Of a DNA stretch of 64,000 nucleotides, positions 56,143 through 64,000 are shown piece after piece (positions within the stretch are counted from its first letter, which is position 1; each line of letters opens with the position of its first letter). The position numbers and the translations under genes are program-made. Below the pieces are notes generated by a model. That model was not told the origin of the DNA, made no database searches, and saw nothing but the letters and a program-made list of their open reading frames with translations. The DNA is from Marinobacter sp. SS5-14b (GTDB lineage Bacteria > Pseudomonadota > Gammaproteobacteria > Pseudomonadales > Oleiphilaceae): assembly GCF_030541005.1 (NCBI RefSeq), contig NZ_JASSVM010000002.1, positions 620,001 to 684,000 on the forward strand. Reading direction: 5' to 3'.

Positions 56143-56508
56143 TCAAAGGCAGTCGAACTGGGACTGGCGATCAAACGCCACGGCCACCATGTCGTACCCC
56201 GAGTCTGACAGGGACCGGATCAGTTGCCGGTCTTTGAGTAGCGTCATGCACACCTTGTGTACGCTGGCTTGCAACTGCTCTGCGGGAGGTTGCTGGCCTT
56301 TGAAGCGAAAATCCACCACCAGATACTTGCGATCGACTGCAGCCGGCTCGGGGATGTCCTCCCGCTCTATACTTTCATAGCCGATATAAGTGGCCTCAGC
56401 GGTTGGAAAGACCTGCTGCATCAGCACATCGAGGTTCTCTGCCTGTGCGCCAGGAGCGGCAAGGCAAGCCGCAAGGGTCGATGTCAGGGCCAGTGATCGA
56501 ATGTTCAT
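56143..56508 (-). CDS. Secreted protein of unknown function
   Basis: 121 residues. Signal peptide MNIRSLALTSTLAACLAAPGAQAE, then a small domain with KYLVVDFRFKGQQPP and two cysteines (VCMTLL near residue 87 and Cys120 just before the C-terminal Leu) that could form a disulfide. No family recognised. It is convergent with the sensor kinase, 7 bases apart. The 240 bases between its start and the next gene show no strong signal. Confidence 0.7.
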   Translation of the reverse strand: MNIRSLALTSTLAACLAAPGAQAENLDVLMQQVFPTAEATYIGYESIEREDIPEPAAVDRKYLVVDFRFKGQQPPAEQLQASVHKVCMTLLKDRQLIRSLSDSGYDMVAVAFDRQSQFDCL

Positions 56509-56748
56509 GGGTGCATCTCGCCGGGGAGTTAGTCAGCTTCCGTGTAACCAAATGTAAAATCTCGTTACTTTAGATTATTGCAGAGAGTGTCGTTATTTTC
56601 TGCACATACCGAAGCGATTTTTCAATTGTTTGCAAAGCTGACACGATTTGCGGGGTGAGGATTAACACGAGTCCACAGAACTGCCGCCCAGGGTGTTTTC
56701 AGCTATGATGAAAACAGAGCCATTTTGAAAAGAAAAAGAGGTAACGCC

Positions 56749-57354
56749 ATGTTCCAGCTCGTGTTCAAGGGTGAGTGTACGCCAGGTACGGACCCTGAAA
56801 CGGCCCGTGCAAACGCCCGAGCCCTTTTTAAAGCCAGTGTGGAGCAGCTGGACCGCATGTTCAGCGGTCAGCCGGTGGTGATCCGCAACAAACTGGAGCA
56901 GGTGCAGGCCGAGAAATATCAGTCGGTACTGGAAAAGCACGGCATGGTTGCTTATGTGCAGTCGATGGCCGCGACCACGCCTGAGCCCCAGGCACCGGCA
57001 CGTCAGCCAGCTGCCGCGCCGTCTGTGCCCAAGGTAAGTCCTGAGTCTGCCGTGGAAAGCCGGCCGGAAGCGCCGGCCAGGGCCGGTAAGGCGCCAGAAG
57101 TGGAGCCGGGCGACCGGCTACCGGTCGCCGGTGAGAGAGTGGATGACATTCTTGCCGGGTCCGGCCTGGGCCTGGACCCGGTTGGCGTGACTCTGGCGGA
57201 ACACCAGGAGGCCGAAGCCCCGATGTTTGAACATCTGGATGAGTGGAGCCTGGCACCCCCGGGCTCCGATCTCGGCGTCAAGCGTGACCTGCCTCCGCCG
57301 GTGGTGCCTGATGTGTCTCATCTTTCACTGGCCGATGATGATCCACATAAATAA
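56749..57354 (+). CDS. Conserved protein of unknown function with an N-terminal small domain
   Basis: 201 residues from ATG 56749 (MFQLVFKGECTPG), chosen because AGAGG lies 9 bases upstream; an in-frame ATG-like start at 56725 lacks one. The first 70 residues form a compact domain (TARANARALFKASVEQLDRMFSGQPVVIRNKL, then YQSVLEKHGMVAYVQ) that I have seen at the N-terminus of other gammaproteobacterial membrane proteins, without a named function. The rest is a Pro/Ala/Glu-rich disordered region, then a short conserved-looking end. Its last 17 bases overlap the patatin gene. Confidence 0.7.
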   Translation: MFQLVFKGECTPGTDPETARANARALFKASVEQLDRMFSGQPVVIRNKLEQVQAEKYQSVLEKHGMVAYVQSMAATTPEPQAPARQPAAAPSVPKVSPESAVESRPEAPARAGKAPEVEPGDRLPVAGERVDDILAGSGLGLDPVGVTLAEHQEAEAPMFEHLDEWSLAPPGSDLGVKRDLPPPVVPDVSHLSLADDDPHK

Positions 57355-59578
57355 TCCGACCAGTGACATTCTGAGCACCGCCCCCCGGTTCTTTCTATGG
57401 CTGTCAGTTCTGGTCCTGCTTGCAGTGGTGCCGACGCCAGGCGCTGGTCAGGAACGCCCGAAGGTCGGACTGGTGCTGAGCGGCGGTGGAGCAAAAGGCA
57501 TGGCCCATGTCGGGGTACTGCGGGCGCTTGAAGAAATGAAGGTGCCGGTCGATATGGTGGTCGGCACCAGCGCCGGCTCCGCGGTTGCGGCGTTGTACGC
57601 ATCCGGCATGCCGGTCGATGAAATTGAACAACGTTTTATTGGCCTGGATTGGCTGGCAAGCTTCCGTGACGACCCGGGCCGAGTCTACAAGCCGTTACGG
57701 CGCAAGCAGTCAGACTGGCGCTTGCCGCTCGCACCGGGGCTGGGCATCAGTGAGGACGGTATTCATGTCGGCGGCGGTCTGGTCACTGGCCAGAACCTGG
57801 GCTTTATCCTGAATGAGCTCACTCGAAATGCCGCGCTGGTGGATGATTTTGACAAACTTCCGATTCCCTTTCGTGCCGTCGCGACGGACCTGGAAACCGG
57901 TGTGGAAGTCGTCATTGACAGCGGTAACCTGGCGGATGCCATTCGCGCCAGTATGAGCATCCCGGGGGTGTATGCTCCAGTGGAACGGGGCGGGCGCCTG
58001 CTTATTGACGGGGGCGTGGCAAACAACCTGCCGGTGAGCGTGGCCCGGGATATGGGGGCGGATATCGTCATTGCTGTCGACATAACCGACCCTCTGCTGA
58101 AAACCGAGCAGATGAAAGAAGCGTTCTCGGTAGTTGGTCAGCTGACCACGTTAATGACCCGCCGCAACACCGAGAATCAGCTGGCACTGCTCACCGACAA
58201 GGACACTCTCATTCAACCTGACTTGCAGGGATATGGATCCGCAGATTTTTTTGACGGCCCGGTGCTCTTTGAACTGGGTGCAAGTGCTGCCCGTGAACAT
58301 GCGGTCGCACTGAACCGCCTGGCGGTGTCGGCTGATGAATGGCGCACCTACCGAGCTGCCCTGGAAAGCAAAAGCGAGCCGCCTGGCCCGGTGGCCCGGA
58401 TTGAGTTTACTCAGGGCCGCCGGTTGGCCAACGACTTCCTCCGAGAGCGTATCCGTCAGCAACCAGGGCAGGAACTGGATGTGGAACGCCTGGAATCAGA
58501 TCTCAAACGCATATACGGCCTTGGCTATTACGAAAGCGTGTCCTGGTCTTTGTTTCCGTCAGAGCAGGGCCCGGTGCTGCACATTCAGGCCCGCGAAAAA
58601 AGCTGGGGGCCGAACTACCTGTCGTTCGGCCTGAATTATGAAGACAACTTTGACGGTGATACCCGGTTCAATCTGGCCTCGGGCCTCAGGATGACGGAAT
58701 TGAATCGCCTTGGCGCAGAGTGGCAAACGGGATTGCAGCTTGGCACTCAGCCCTGGGTTCGTAGCCAGTGGTATCAACCGCTGGATTACGGCTACGACCG
58801 GTTCGCCGTCATTGGCGTGGAATACCGGCGGGACGATTACAGTATCTATCGTGACGGTACGAGGATTTCACAAATTGATGTGGCGTTCCGTCAGATTGAT
58901 GCCGCGGTGGGTATGGAGCTTGGTGGCAACGGTGAGGTTCGCCTGGGCTATGTGCGGGGTTATGCCCGGGTTGATGATGAAGTGGGTGAGCCGGTTGCTC
59001 CTGCGGGCAGCATTCATCAGGGCTATGCCAGTGTGCAGCTGGTACACGACTCTTTGAGTGATGCGTTCTACCCGAAATCCGGTGCGTTTGCCGGCATCCG
59101 GGGGCGGTTCGAACGGGACAGCTTGGGTTCAGATCGGGATTTTGATGCCGTCACCGGTATGGTATTGGGCACCGCCAGTTGGCAGCGCTTCAATGTGACC
59201 GGGTTGCTGTTTACGCGACAGGTATTGAGTGGCGATGCGGGCCTGGAAAACGCTGCCCGGCTGGGGGGCTTCAGACGATTATCGGCCTACGCCCCCGGCG
59301 AACTGACGGGTAATGATTCCGTTCTCGCTTCGGCCTACGCACGCCGGGAGTTTGGTGGGCCGGTGCTGCCCTGGTTTGCCGGGGTTGGTTTTGAGACGGG
59401 CAATGCCTGGGAAAGCATGGACGATGCCCGCTGGTCGAATCTGGTGAGATCCTGGAGCCTGTTTGCCGGTATCGACACCTTCCTGGGCCCGGTGCAGCTG
59501 TCTACGGCCTACAACAATGAAGATAACTGGACCGCTTATCTGAACATCGGGTTCTCGTTTACCCAGCTGTTCTACTGA
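57338..59578 (+). CDS. PlpD-type patatin-like phospholipase with beta-barrel (type Vd secretion)
   Basis: About 746 residues from ATG 57338 (57335 is equally possible; neither has a strong ribosome site). Signal peptide FFLWLSVLVLLAVVPTPGAG. The patatin domain (about 35-310) has the oxyanion motif GGGAKG at 49-54, the nucleophile Ser78 in GTSAGS and the catalytic Asp224 in LIDGGVANNL. A POTRA domain (about 375-450) and an Omp85-type 16-strand barrel (LSFGLNYEDNFDGDTRFNL to the C-terminal FSFTQLFY) follow. This is the passenger-POTRA-barrel layout of type Vd autotransporters, such as PlpD of P. aeruginosa, which secrete a lipase with phospholipase A1 activity. Confidence 0.9.
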   Translation: MIHINNPTSDILSTAPRFFLWLSVLVLLAVVPTPGAGQERPKVGLVLSGGGAKGMAHVGVLRALEEMKVPVDMVVGTSAGSAVAALYASGMPVDEIEQRFIGLDWLASFRDDPGRVYKPLRRKQSDWRLPLAPGLGISEDGIHVGGGLVTGQNLGFILNELTRNAALVDDFDKLPIPFRAVATDLETGVEVVIDSGNLADAIRASMSIPGVYAPVERGGRLLIDGGVANNLPVSVARDMGADIVIAVDITDPLLKTEQMKEAFSVVGQLTTLMTRRNTENQLALLTDKDTLIQPDLQGYGSADFFDGPVLFELGASAAREHAVALNRLAVSADEWRTYRAALESKSEPPGPVARIEFTQGRRLANDFLRERIRQQPGQELDVERLESDLKRIYGLGYYESVSWSLFPSEQGPVLHIQAREKSWGPNYLSFGLNYEDNFDGDTRFNLASGLRMTELNRLGAEWQTGLQLGTQPWVRSQWYQPLDYGYDRFAVIGVEYRRDDYSIYRDGTRISQIDVAFRQIDAAVGMELGGNGEVRLGYVRGYARVDDEVGEPVAPAGSIHQGYASVQLVHDSLSDAFYPKSGAFAGIRGRFERDSLGSDRDFDAVTGMVLGTASWQRFNVTGLLFTRQVLSGDAGLENAARLGGFRRLSAYAPGELTGNDSVLASAYARREFGGPVLPWFAGVGFETGNAWESMDDARWSNLVRSWSLFAGIDTFLGPVQLSTAYNNEDNWTAYLNIGFSFTQLFY

Positions 59579-60231
59579 TCGAGGGCCGCCAGTACCTGCT
59601 GGCATTGCTGGATGGCGTACCGGTGCAGAATGTCGGCCAGGGCTTGTTCGTCTCTGGCGCGAATAACCTGGATGGACTCTTCCATGTGCGCGAGGTTGTC
59701 CTCAAGCACCTGCTTGCCACCCTGGCGGAAAGCCACGAAAGCACACCGTTTTGCGGACGGCCACAGGTCTTCTATCGCAGACACAATGAAGTAGTTGTCG
59801 GCGTACACCAGTGACGCTTTGGTGTATTCAATGCCCAGCTCAAGAAACGCCATCAGCTCGTTTTTTTCGTAGCAGCTTTGCATCTGTTCGTGCAGAGACT
59901 CCAGCCTTGCCATGTCGTCTGGTTGCCATTGCCTGGCAAGCTTCTGGCCGGTGTGGGTGAGATACAGCTCCAGCGTTTCATACAGGCTATGAACAAAGTG
60001 CTCGTCCAGTGGGGTGACAAAGGCACCTTTGCGGGGCACGTTTTTGACCAGGTGCCGTTTCTCGAGCAACAGCAAGCCTTCCCGGATCGACCCGTGGCTT
60101 ACGTTCATCTCTTTTGCCATGGCACTCTCGTAGATGCGCTCTCCGGAGCGCAGTTGCCCGAAGGCAATCAGGTTCTCGATGTGTCGGGCAACCTGTTCGG
60201 TCAGGGTTTCTTTGGGCTTGAATGCGTTCAT
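59572..60231 (-). CDS. GntR-family regulator
   Basis: 219 residues from ATG 60231 (MNAFKPKETLTEQVARHIENL). The N-terminal winged helix has GERIYESAMAKEMNVSHGSIREGLLLLEKRHLV (recognition helix SHGSIREGL). The C-terminal all-helical effector domain looks like FCD/FadR type (LYETLELYLTHTG). Its stop codon overlaps the convergent patatin gene by 7 bases. It is the last of three genes with cls and an AraC regulator on this strand, but a 69-base gap separates it from cls. Confidence 0.87.
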   Translation of the reverse strand: MNAFKPKETLTEQVARHIENLIAFGQLRSGERIYESAMAKEMNVSHGSIREGLLLLEKRHLVKNVPRKGAFVTPLDEHFVHSLYETLELYLTHTGQKLARQWQPDDMARLESLHEQMQSCYEKNELMAFLELGIEYTKASLVYADNYFIVSAIEDLWPSAKRCAFVAFRQGGKQVLEDNLAHMEESIQVIRARDEQALADILHRYAIQQCQQVLAALDQ

Positions 60232-60300
60232 GGGCACCAGTAACTGCACGGACTGTTTTCGGGTTGCCCATAGTCGCACAAGCGCTAACTGAGAACCAGT

Positions 60301-61737
60301 TCAAAGCAGCGGCGCGAGCAGGCGTACAGCGCGACACCAAAGGCGGAACAGGATGGACCGATCCCGGTAATCGCTTTCGGTCATCAGGCGGCACTGTTCC
60401 AGATCCTCTTTCAGCATGCTTTCGACCTGCCGGATAAAAGCCGCACTGGTGTTGATGGCGGTAATCTCGAAGTTCAGGCGCATCGACCGGTTGTCCAGAT
60501 TGGCAGTGCCCACCGCCGCGTACCGTTCATCCACCATGACCACTTTCTGATGCATGAACCCGGGTTGGTATCGGTAGATGCCAATGCCAGCCTGGCAGGC
60601 TTGAACCAGGTAGGAATAAGCCGCCACCCGAATCAGCCGGCTGTCGGATTTCTCCGGGATCAGTATGCGAACATCCACACCACGAAGGGCTGCCAGCTGC
60701 AGCGCGTTCATCACCTGGAAGTCCGGCACGAAATAGGGAGACGCGATCCAGATCCGGCTGCGGGCGTTGTTGATGCAGTTCAGAAAAAACAGCGTGCAGG
60801 TTTCCCAGGTATCCGCCGGTCCCGTTGGTAACACCAGAACTTCGTCTTCACCCGGCAGTGTTGAAACCGGCGACCAATCCAGCTCAGGGCGAGTGTCGCT
60901 TGCCCAGTTCCAGTCTTCCAGCCAGGCCAGCTGCAGGCCCGTTACCGCCGGCCCTTCGATGCGACAATGGGTATCGCGCCAGGGTTCCTGGTCCATCGCC
61001 GTGCCGAGGTATTCATCTCCCAGATTGATGCCCCCCACGAATCCGATGCGGCCGTCGCATACCAGCAGCTTTCGATGGTTCCGGAAGTTGATCTGGAAGC
61101 GCCGCCGGCGAATGTTGCCGTCTCCGAATGATGCCACCCGTGCACCGGCGGCTGACAACTCTTTAAGCCAGCGCCGGGACAGCGATACGCTGCCGATGTC
61201 GTCGTAGAGAAACCAGACCGCTACGCCCTCCGCCAACTTGCGCTCCAGAATGGATTTGATGCGGTGGCCAACCTTGTCCGAACGAACGATGTAGAACTCA
61301 AGAAGGATGTAGTGGCGGGCCTCTTCCATAGCCTGGAAAAGCGCCTCGAAGGTGGCCGTTCCGTCCCTTAACAGCCTGCAGTCATTGCCGCTGGTAAATG
61401 GCTGACGGCTTAGCTTGCAGAGCACCTGTAGTTCATCACTGAAGTGCTCCTGGCCCGGGTTGGAGATTGAGGTCGTCTGGTTTTCAAACTGATCCAGCAG
61501 GCTGCTTAGTGCCTCGTTGCCCATTCGTCGTGCTTTCAGATAACCGCCGAAGCGGTAACGGCCGAACAGCAGGAACATGGGAACGGCAATGTAGGGCAGG
61601 CCAATCAGGGAAATGATCCAGGCGATCGCGCCCTGAGCCGTCCGGTACGTCAGCAGGATGCGGTAAATACAGGCCAGTGAAGCCATGTAAAGCAGAGCAA
61701 TCGGGATGGCGAATAACGTCAGGGTATCGGTACTCAT
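60301..61737 (-). CDS. cls: Cardiolipin synthase (phospholipase D family)
   Basis: 478 residues from ATG 61737, which overlaps the stop of the upstream AraC gene (ATGA). Two N-terminal membrane segments (LTLFAIPIALLYMASLACIY and IAWIISLIGLPYIAVPMFLLFG) are followed by two PLD domains with HKD motifs: HRKLLVCDGRIGFVGGINLGD (His221) and HQKVVMVDERYAAVGTANLD (His396). Length and topology match ClsA, which joins two phosphatidylglycerols into cardiolipin. Confidence 0.94.
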   Translation of the reverse strand: MSTDTLTLFAIPIALLYMASLACIYRILLTYRTAQGAIAWIISLIGLPYIAVPMFLLFGRYRFGGYLKARRMGNEALSSLLDQFENQTTSISNPGQEHFSDELQVLCKLSRQPFTSGNDCRLLRDGTATFEALFQAMEEARHYILLEFYIVRSDKVGHRIKSILERKLAEGVAVWFLYDDIGSVSLSRRWLKELSAAGARVASFGDGNIRRRRFQINFRNHRKLLVCDGRIGFVGGINLGDEYLGTAMDQEPWRDTHCRIEGPAVTGLQLAWLEDWNWASDTRPELDWSPVSTLPGEDEVLVLPTGPADTWETCTLFFLNCINNARSRIWIASPYFVPDFQVMNALQLAALRGVDVRILIPEKSDSRLIRVAAYSYLVQACQAGIGIYRYQPGFMHQKVVMVDERYAAVGTANLDNRSMRLNFEITAINTSAAFIRQVESMLKEDLEQCRLMTESDYRDRSILFRLWCRAVRLLAPLL

Positions 61738-62777
61738 GGTTTGCCCTCCCTGTGCTCTGCCCTGAACTGGGCAGGCGCTGCGCCGGTCCAGCGCTTGAAG
61801 GCCCGGCTGAAGGCGCTGAGCTCGGAAAACCCAAGCAAGAAAGCGATTTCCCCCAGTGCATACTGGTCCTCGGCGACATAACGCAAGGCTTTGTCTCTGC
61901 GCACCTGTTCCACCAGATCGTGGAAGCTCAGGCCTTCTTTTTTCAGTCTGCGATACAGCGTTTGCCGGCTCATGTGGCACTGCCGGGCCAGAGTGTCGGC
62001 ATCAATTTTATCGGTGGCCATCTGCCGGGATATCAGGCGTCGTACTTTCCGGCTAAAAGACCGGCGGGTTTGCAGGCGAGCGAGAACGGCGTTGACCTGC
62101 TTCAGCACCGCCGAATAGACATAGGGATTCCGGTGTGGAATGGCATGCCCCAGGTGGCTGCTGGAGAACGCCATACGGGTTATGCCGCAGCCGAACAAAA
62201 CCTGACCGCCGAACAGCTTTCGGTATTCCTGCGCGTACTCGGGTTCCGGGTGGGCAATTTCGAGCCAGTCGGCCTCGATGCCCCGGTGAATAAAATGCCG
62301 CGTGCGGCAAAGTGCTGCAGCCAGGGTTCGGTCCATATCCTGACGGCAGTAGTGATCGGGCCTGTCCGGTTGCCAGGTGAGTATTGCCTGGTCGGGTGTC
62401 TGCTCAAAACTGAGGGTGACCGATTCGTTAATCAGCCGGTGCAGTCGCACGTACTGAATCACTGCTTCACCCAGCGTATCGCAGTTGAAGAACACATGGC
62501 CCACCAACCCCATGCGCTCAGGATCGATGACCTGGCCGGCGTGCAGTCCAACGCCCGGGTCTCCGGTTAACTGTTCGGCCAGCTCCCAGAGCTGGTAATG
62601 GGTTTCGGCGGGAATGCGAAGATCCGGATCGTTCAGTGTGCTTAACGTCAGTCCGGTTTCCTGCTCAACTTTCACGCGATTCAACAGCCCCCGGGTCTCC
62701 AGGTAATGTACGAGCGCCAGCGTACTGGAGGCTGCCACATGAGGCGTATGTTCTTGTTCTGATTGCGCATCAATCAT
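61734..62777 (-). CDS. AraC-family regulator with an arabinose-binding-like N-terminal domain
   Basis: 347 residues from ATG 62777 (MIDAQSEQEHTPH). The N-terminal domain (about 30-215, LVHYLETRGLLNRVKVEQETGL) is the PF12625-type sensor domain found in OruR/ArgR- and virulence-type regulators. The C-terminal tandem helix-turn-helix has LARQCHMSRQTLYRRLKKEGLSFHDLVEQ and LGFSELSAFSRAFKRWTGAAPAQFR. Coupled to cls by a four-base overlap, and divergent from the 30-codon peptide gene. Confidence 0.92.
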   Translation of the reverse strand: MIDAQSEQEHTPHVAASSTLALVHYLETRGLLNRVKVEQETGLTLSTLNDPDLRIPAETHYQLWELAEQLTGDPGVGLHAGQVIDPERMGLVGHVFFNCDTLGEAVIQYVRLHRLINESVTLSFEQTPDQAILTWQPDRPDHYCRQDMDRTLAAALCRTRHFIHRGIEADWLEIAHPEPEYAQEYRKLFGGQVLFGCGITRMAFSSSHLGHAIPHRNPYVYSAVLKQVNAVLARLQTRRSFSRKVRRLISRQMATDKIDADTLARQCHMSRQTLYRRLKKEGLSFHDLVEQVRRDKALRYVAEDQYALGEIAFLLGFSELSAFSRAFKRWTGAAPAQFRAEHREGKP

Positions 62778-62926
62778 GCCGACGCCTGGCTCCCGAGGGT
62801 ATCTGGTGATCGTGTTACAAAATGTCAAACGAATGGCACGGCGCGTCAACGGCGGCCCACCCCTTAAACGATAGCATGTGTTCCATCAGGTTGAATTAAC
62901 CCAAAGATCAAAGCAGGAGACGTTGT

Positions 62927-63019
62927 ATGAAACAGGAAATTTTTGTACCCCACAGTGAAATGGAACGGGAAAACGTTGTTGCCCTTGCAGAATACCTGGG
63001 CAGCATTTTCTACTGCTGA
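62927..63019 (+). CDS. 30-residue peptide of unknown function
   Basis: A short ORF absent from ordinary gene calls: MKQEIFVPHSEMERENV at the start, then an ALAEYLGSIFYC end. The start is supported by a near-perfect AGGAG 7 bases upstream, and a strong terminator follows 30 bases after the stop. The peptide is amphipathic, acidic in its N-terminal half (EMERE) and hydrophobic in its last 12 residues, ending in Tyr-Cys. No family recognised; it resembles neither PqqA nor CydX. It could be a signalling or modified peptide, a small regulatory protein or a leader peptide. Confidence 0.6.
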   Translation: MKQEIFVPHSEMERENVVALAEYLGSIFYC

Positions 63020-63048
63020 GCCATCAGGCCATACGTCTGTGACCTTTC

Positions 63049-63073
63049 AGCCGGGCTCAAGCCCGGCTTTTTT
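63049..63073 (+). terminator. Terminator after the 30-residue peptide gene
   Basis: AGCCGGGCT-CAA-GCCCGGCT is followed by TTTTTT. This makes the peptide gene an independent transcription unit before the hydrolase. Confidence 0.9.
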
Positions 63074-63166
63074 CCAAGTGATGCCCCACCCTGATTTCCT
63101 CTTGCTCTGTTCTCTGGCAGTGTTAGTGTAGTCCGCTACATTACATGAACCGGAGGCTGCCTGCGT

Positions 63167-63958
63167 ATGAGCGTTGAACTGAATCACCGGATTTCCGGCC
63201 AGGGAGAACCACTGATTTTACTGCACGGCCTGTTTGGCTCTCTCGAAAACCTGGGCGGGGTTGCCCGTCGGCTGGAAGATACCTGGCAGATTCACGCACT
63301 GGACCAACGCAACCACGGCAGCTCCCCCCACACCGATGATATGGACTACCCCGCAATGGCGGCGGACGTTGTAGCGTACCTCGATACTCAGGGCATCGAT
63401 AAGGCAGTCGTTCTGGGCCACTCTATGGGTGGTAAGGTGGCTATGCAGGTCGCGCTGAGTTATCCGCAGCGAGTGAAAGCCATCATTGTGGCCGACATAG
63501 CTCCGGTAACCTATGAACCCCGCCATGATGCGGTGCTTGAGGGTATGAAAAGCCTGGACCTCCGTGGCGTGAAATCCCGCAGCGACGCGGACGCCCGGCT
63601 GGCAGAGTATGTTGAAATCGCCGGGGTTCGCCAATTTCTGCTGAAGAACCTGGAACGCATTCCCGCCGACGAGCAAACGCAGGACGACACAGTGTATCGC
63701 TGGCGTCTGAACCTGCCGGTCATTGATGCCAGTTACCGGAGCCTGGCCGCTGCACCCCAGGGTGACGGCCCCTATGAGGGGCCGGTGCTGTTTATCAAAG
63801 GTGCGGATTCAGCCTACATACAGGAAAAGCACCAAGGCACCATCCGGGGCTTATTCCCCAACGCTGAGCTGAACATTATTGAAGGTACGGGTCACTGGTT
63901 GCATGCTGAGAAAGCAGAAACCTTTGCCTCGCTGTGCCGGCGTTTTCTGCAGCAGTAG
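63167..63958 (+). CDS. Alpha/beta hydrolase, YbfF type
   Basis: 263 residues. Nucleophile elbow GHSMGG (about residues 84-89), oxyanion region LLHGLFGSLENLG, an acid residue in the GPVLFIKGADSAYI strand and the catalytic His in IIEGTGHWLHAEKAE. It matches the YbfF esterase group (LDQRNHGSSPH and IVADIAPVTYEPRHD), enzymes that hydrolyse short acyl esters or thioesters such as CoA esters. The 42 bases after it continue to the window edge without another gene. Confidence 0.9.
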   Translation: MSVELNHRISGQGEPLILLHGLFGSLENLGGVARRLEDTWQIHALDQRNHGSSPHTDDMDYPAMAADVVAYLDTQGIDKAVVLGHSMGGKVAMQVALSYPQRVKAIIVADIAPVTYEPRHDAVLEGMKSLDLRGVKSRSDADARLAEYVEIAGVRQFLLKNLERIPADEQTQDDTVYRWRLNLPVIDASYRSLAAAPQGDGPYEGPVLFIKGADSAYIQEKHQGTIRGLFPNAELNIIEGTGHWLHAEKAETFASLCRRFLQQ

Positions 63959-64000
63959 AATGTTGTCCTGGCCGGTGGCTGGGTCCCGAAGGATAAAATC

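Noticed and set aside
62834..62850. Possible sigma-54 promoter (TGGCAC) upstream of the peptide gene
   Set aside because: The -24 half is perfect, but the -12 half lacks the invariant GC at the required spacing.
62943..63131. 62-codon plus-strand frame overlapping the 30-residue peptide
   Set aside because: No ribosome site, and it reads straight through the intrinsic terminator; the shorter frame at 62927 has the proper signals.

Overview
The window reads as a contiguous chromosomal segment of a marine gammaproteobacterium. The gene content and order (rep, tex, gshA, rmf, dsbB, rsd; ppx, trxA, rho, ubiD; hemC-hemD-hemX-hemY with an AlgZ/AlgR pair and argH; cyaA, lptM, lysA, dapF, DUF484, xerC) follow the Pseudomonas/Marinobacter/Hahella pattern, and protein style plus the type of intergenic repeats make Marinobacter or a close relative my best guess (inference, no database search). 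Base composition looks uniformly GC-rich by eye. I see no rRNA, tRNA, CRISPR array, prophage or insertion sequence: this is mostly core genome with small accessory pieces.

Layout. 1-7.3 kb: a dipeptide/oligopeptide ABC importer (binding protein cut by the window edge, two permeases, two ATPases), then a LysR regulator and a prolidase that are both truncated at a shared junction. 7.3-9.6 kb: Fur-box-preceded bfd, bfr and a phosphomannomutase/phosphoglucomutase, ending in a long nested inverted repeat. 9.7-18.1 kb: outer-membrane phospholipase A, a small membrane protein, cytochrome c5, Rep helicase, a GGDEF-EAL protein and Tex. 18.2-27.6 kb: gshA, rmf, a FliL-like protein, dsbB, rsd, an FKBP-type isomerase, two small conserved proteins, the ABC-F protein YheS, ppx and trxA. 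27.7-34.7 kb: moaE-moaD-moeA-moaB, rho with a long leader, two long inverted repeats, ubiD and a flavin reductase. 34.7-42.3 kb: haem pathway genes with the AlgR/AlgZ-type two-component pair, and divergent argH. 42.3-53.3 kb: a catalytically degenerate GGDEF-EAL protein, cyaA, lptM, the lysine/DAP genes lysA and dapF, DUF484, xerC and an active-looking diguanylate cyclase. 53.4-64 kb: a BvgS-like sensor kinase, small unknowns, a PlpD-type patatin autotransporter, a GntR regulator, a cardiolipin synthase, an AraC regulator, a 30-codon peptide gene with its own ribosome site and terminator, and an alpha/beta hydrolase.

How the parts fit: iron storage (bfd/bfr), haem synthesis, disulfide/thiol chemistry (gshA, dsbB, trxA), stationary-phase and stress control (rmf, rsd, ppx), second messengers (three c-di-GMP-type proteins plus class I adenylate cyclase) and phospholipid turnover (pldA, patatin, cls) are all represented. 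The most unusual items are the lysR/pepQ deletion junction, two related nested inverted repeats whose arms differ in sequence yet stay perfectly self-complementary and whose cores show CsrA-like GGA loops, the probable CTG start of the AlgZ-type kinase, a stem-loop next to the rmf ribosome site, and the 30-residue peptide gene at 62927.
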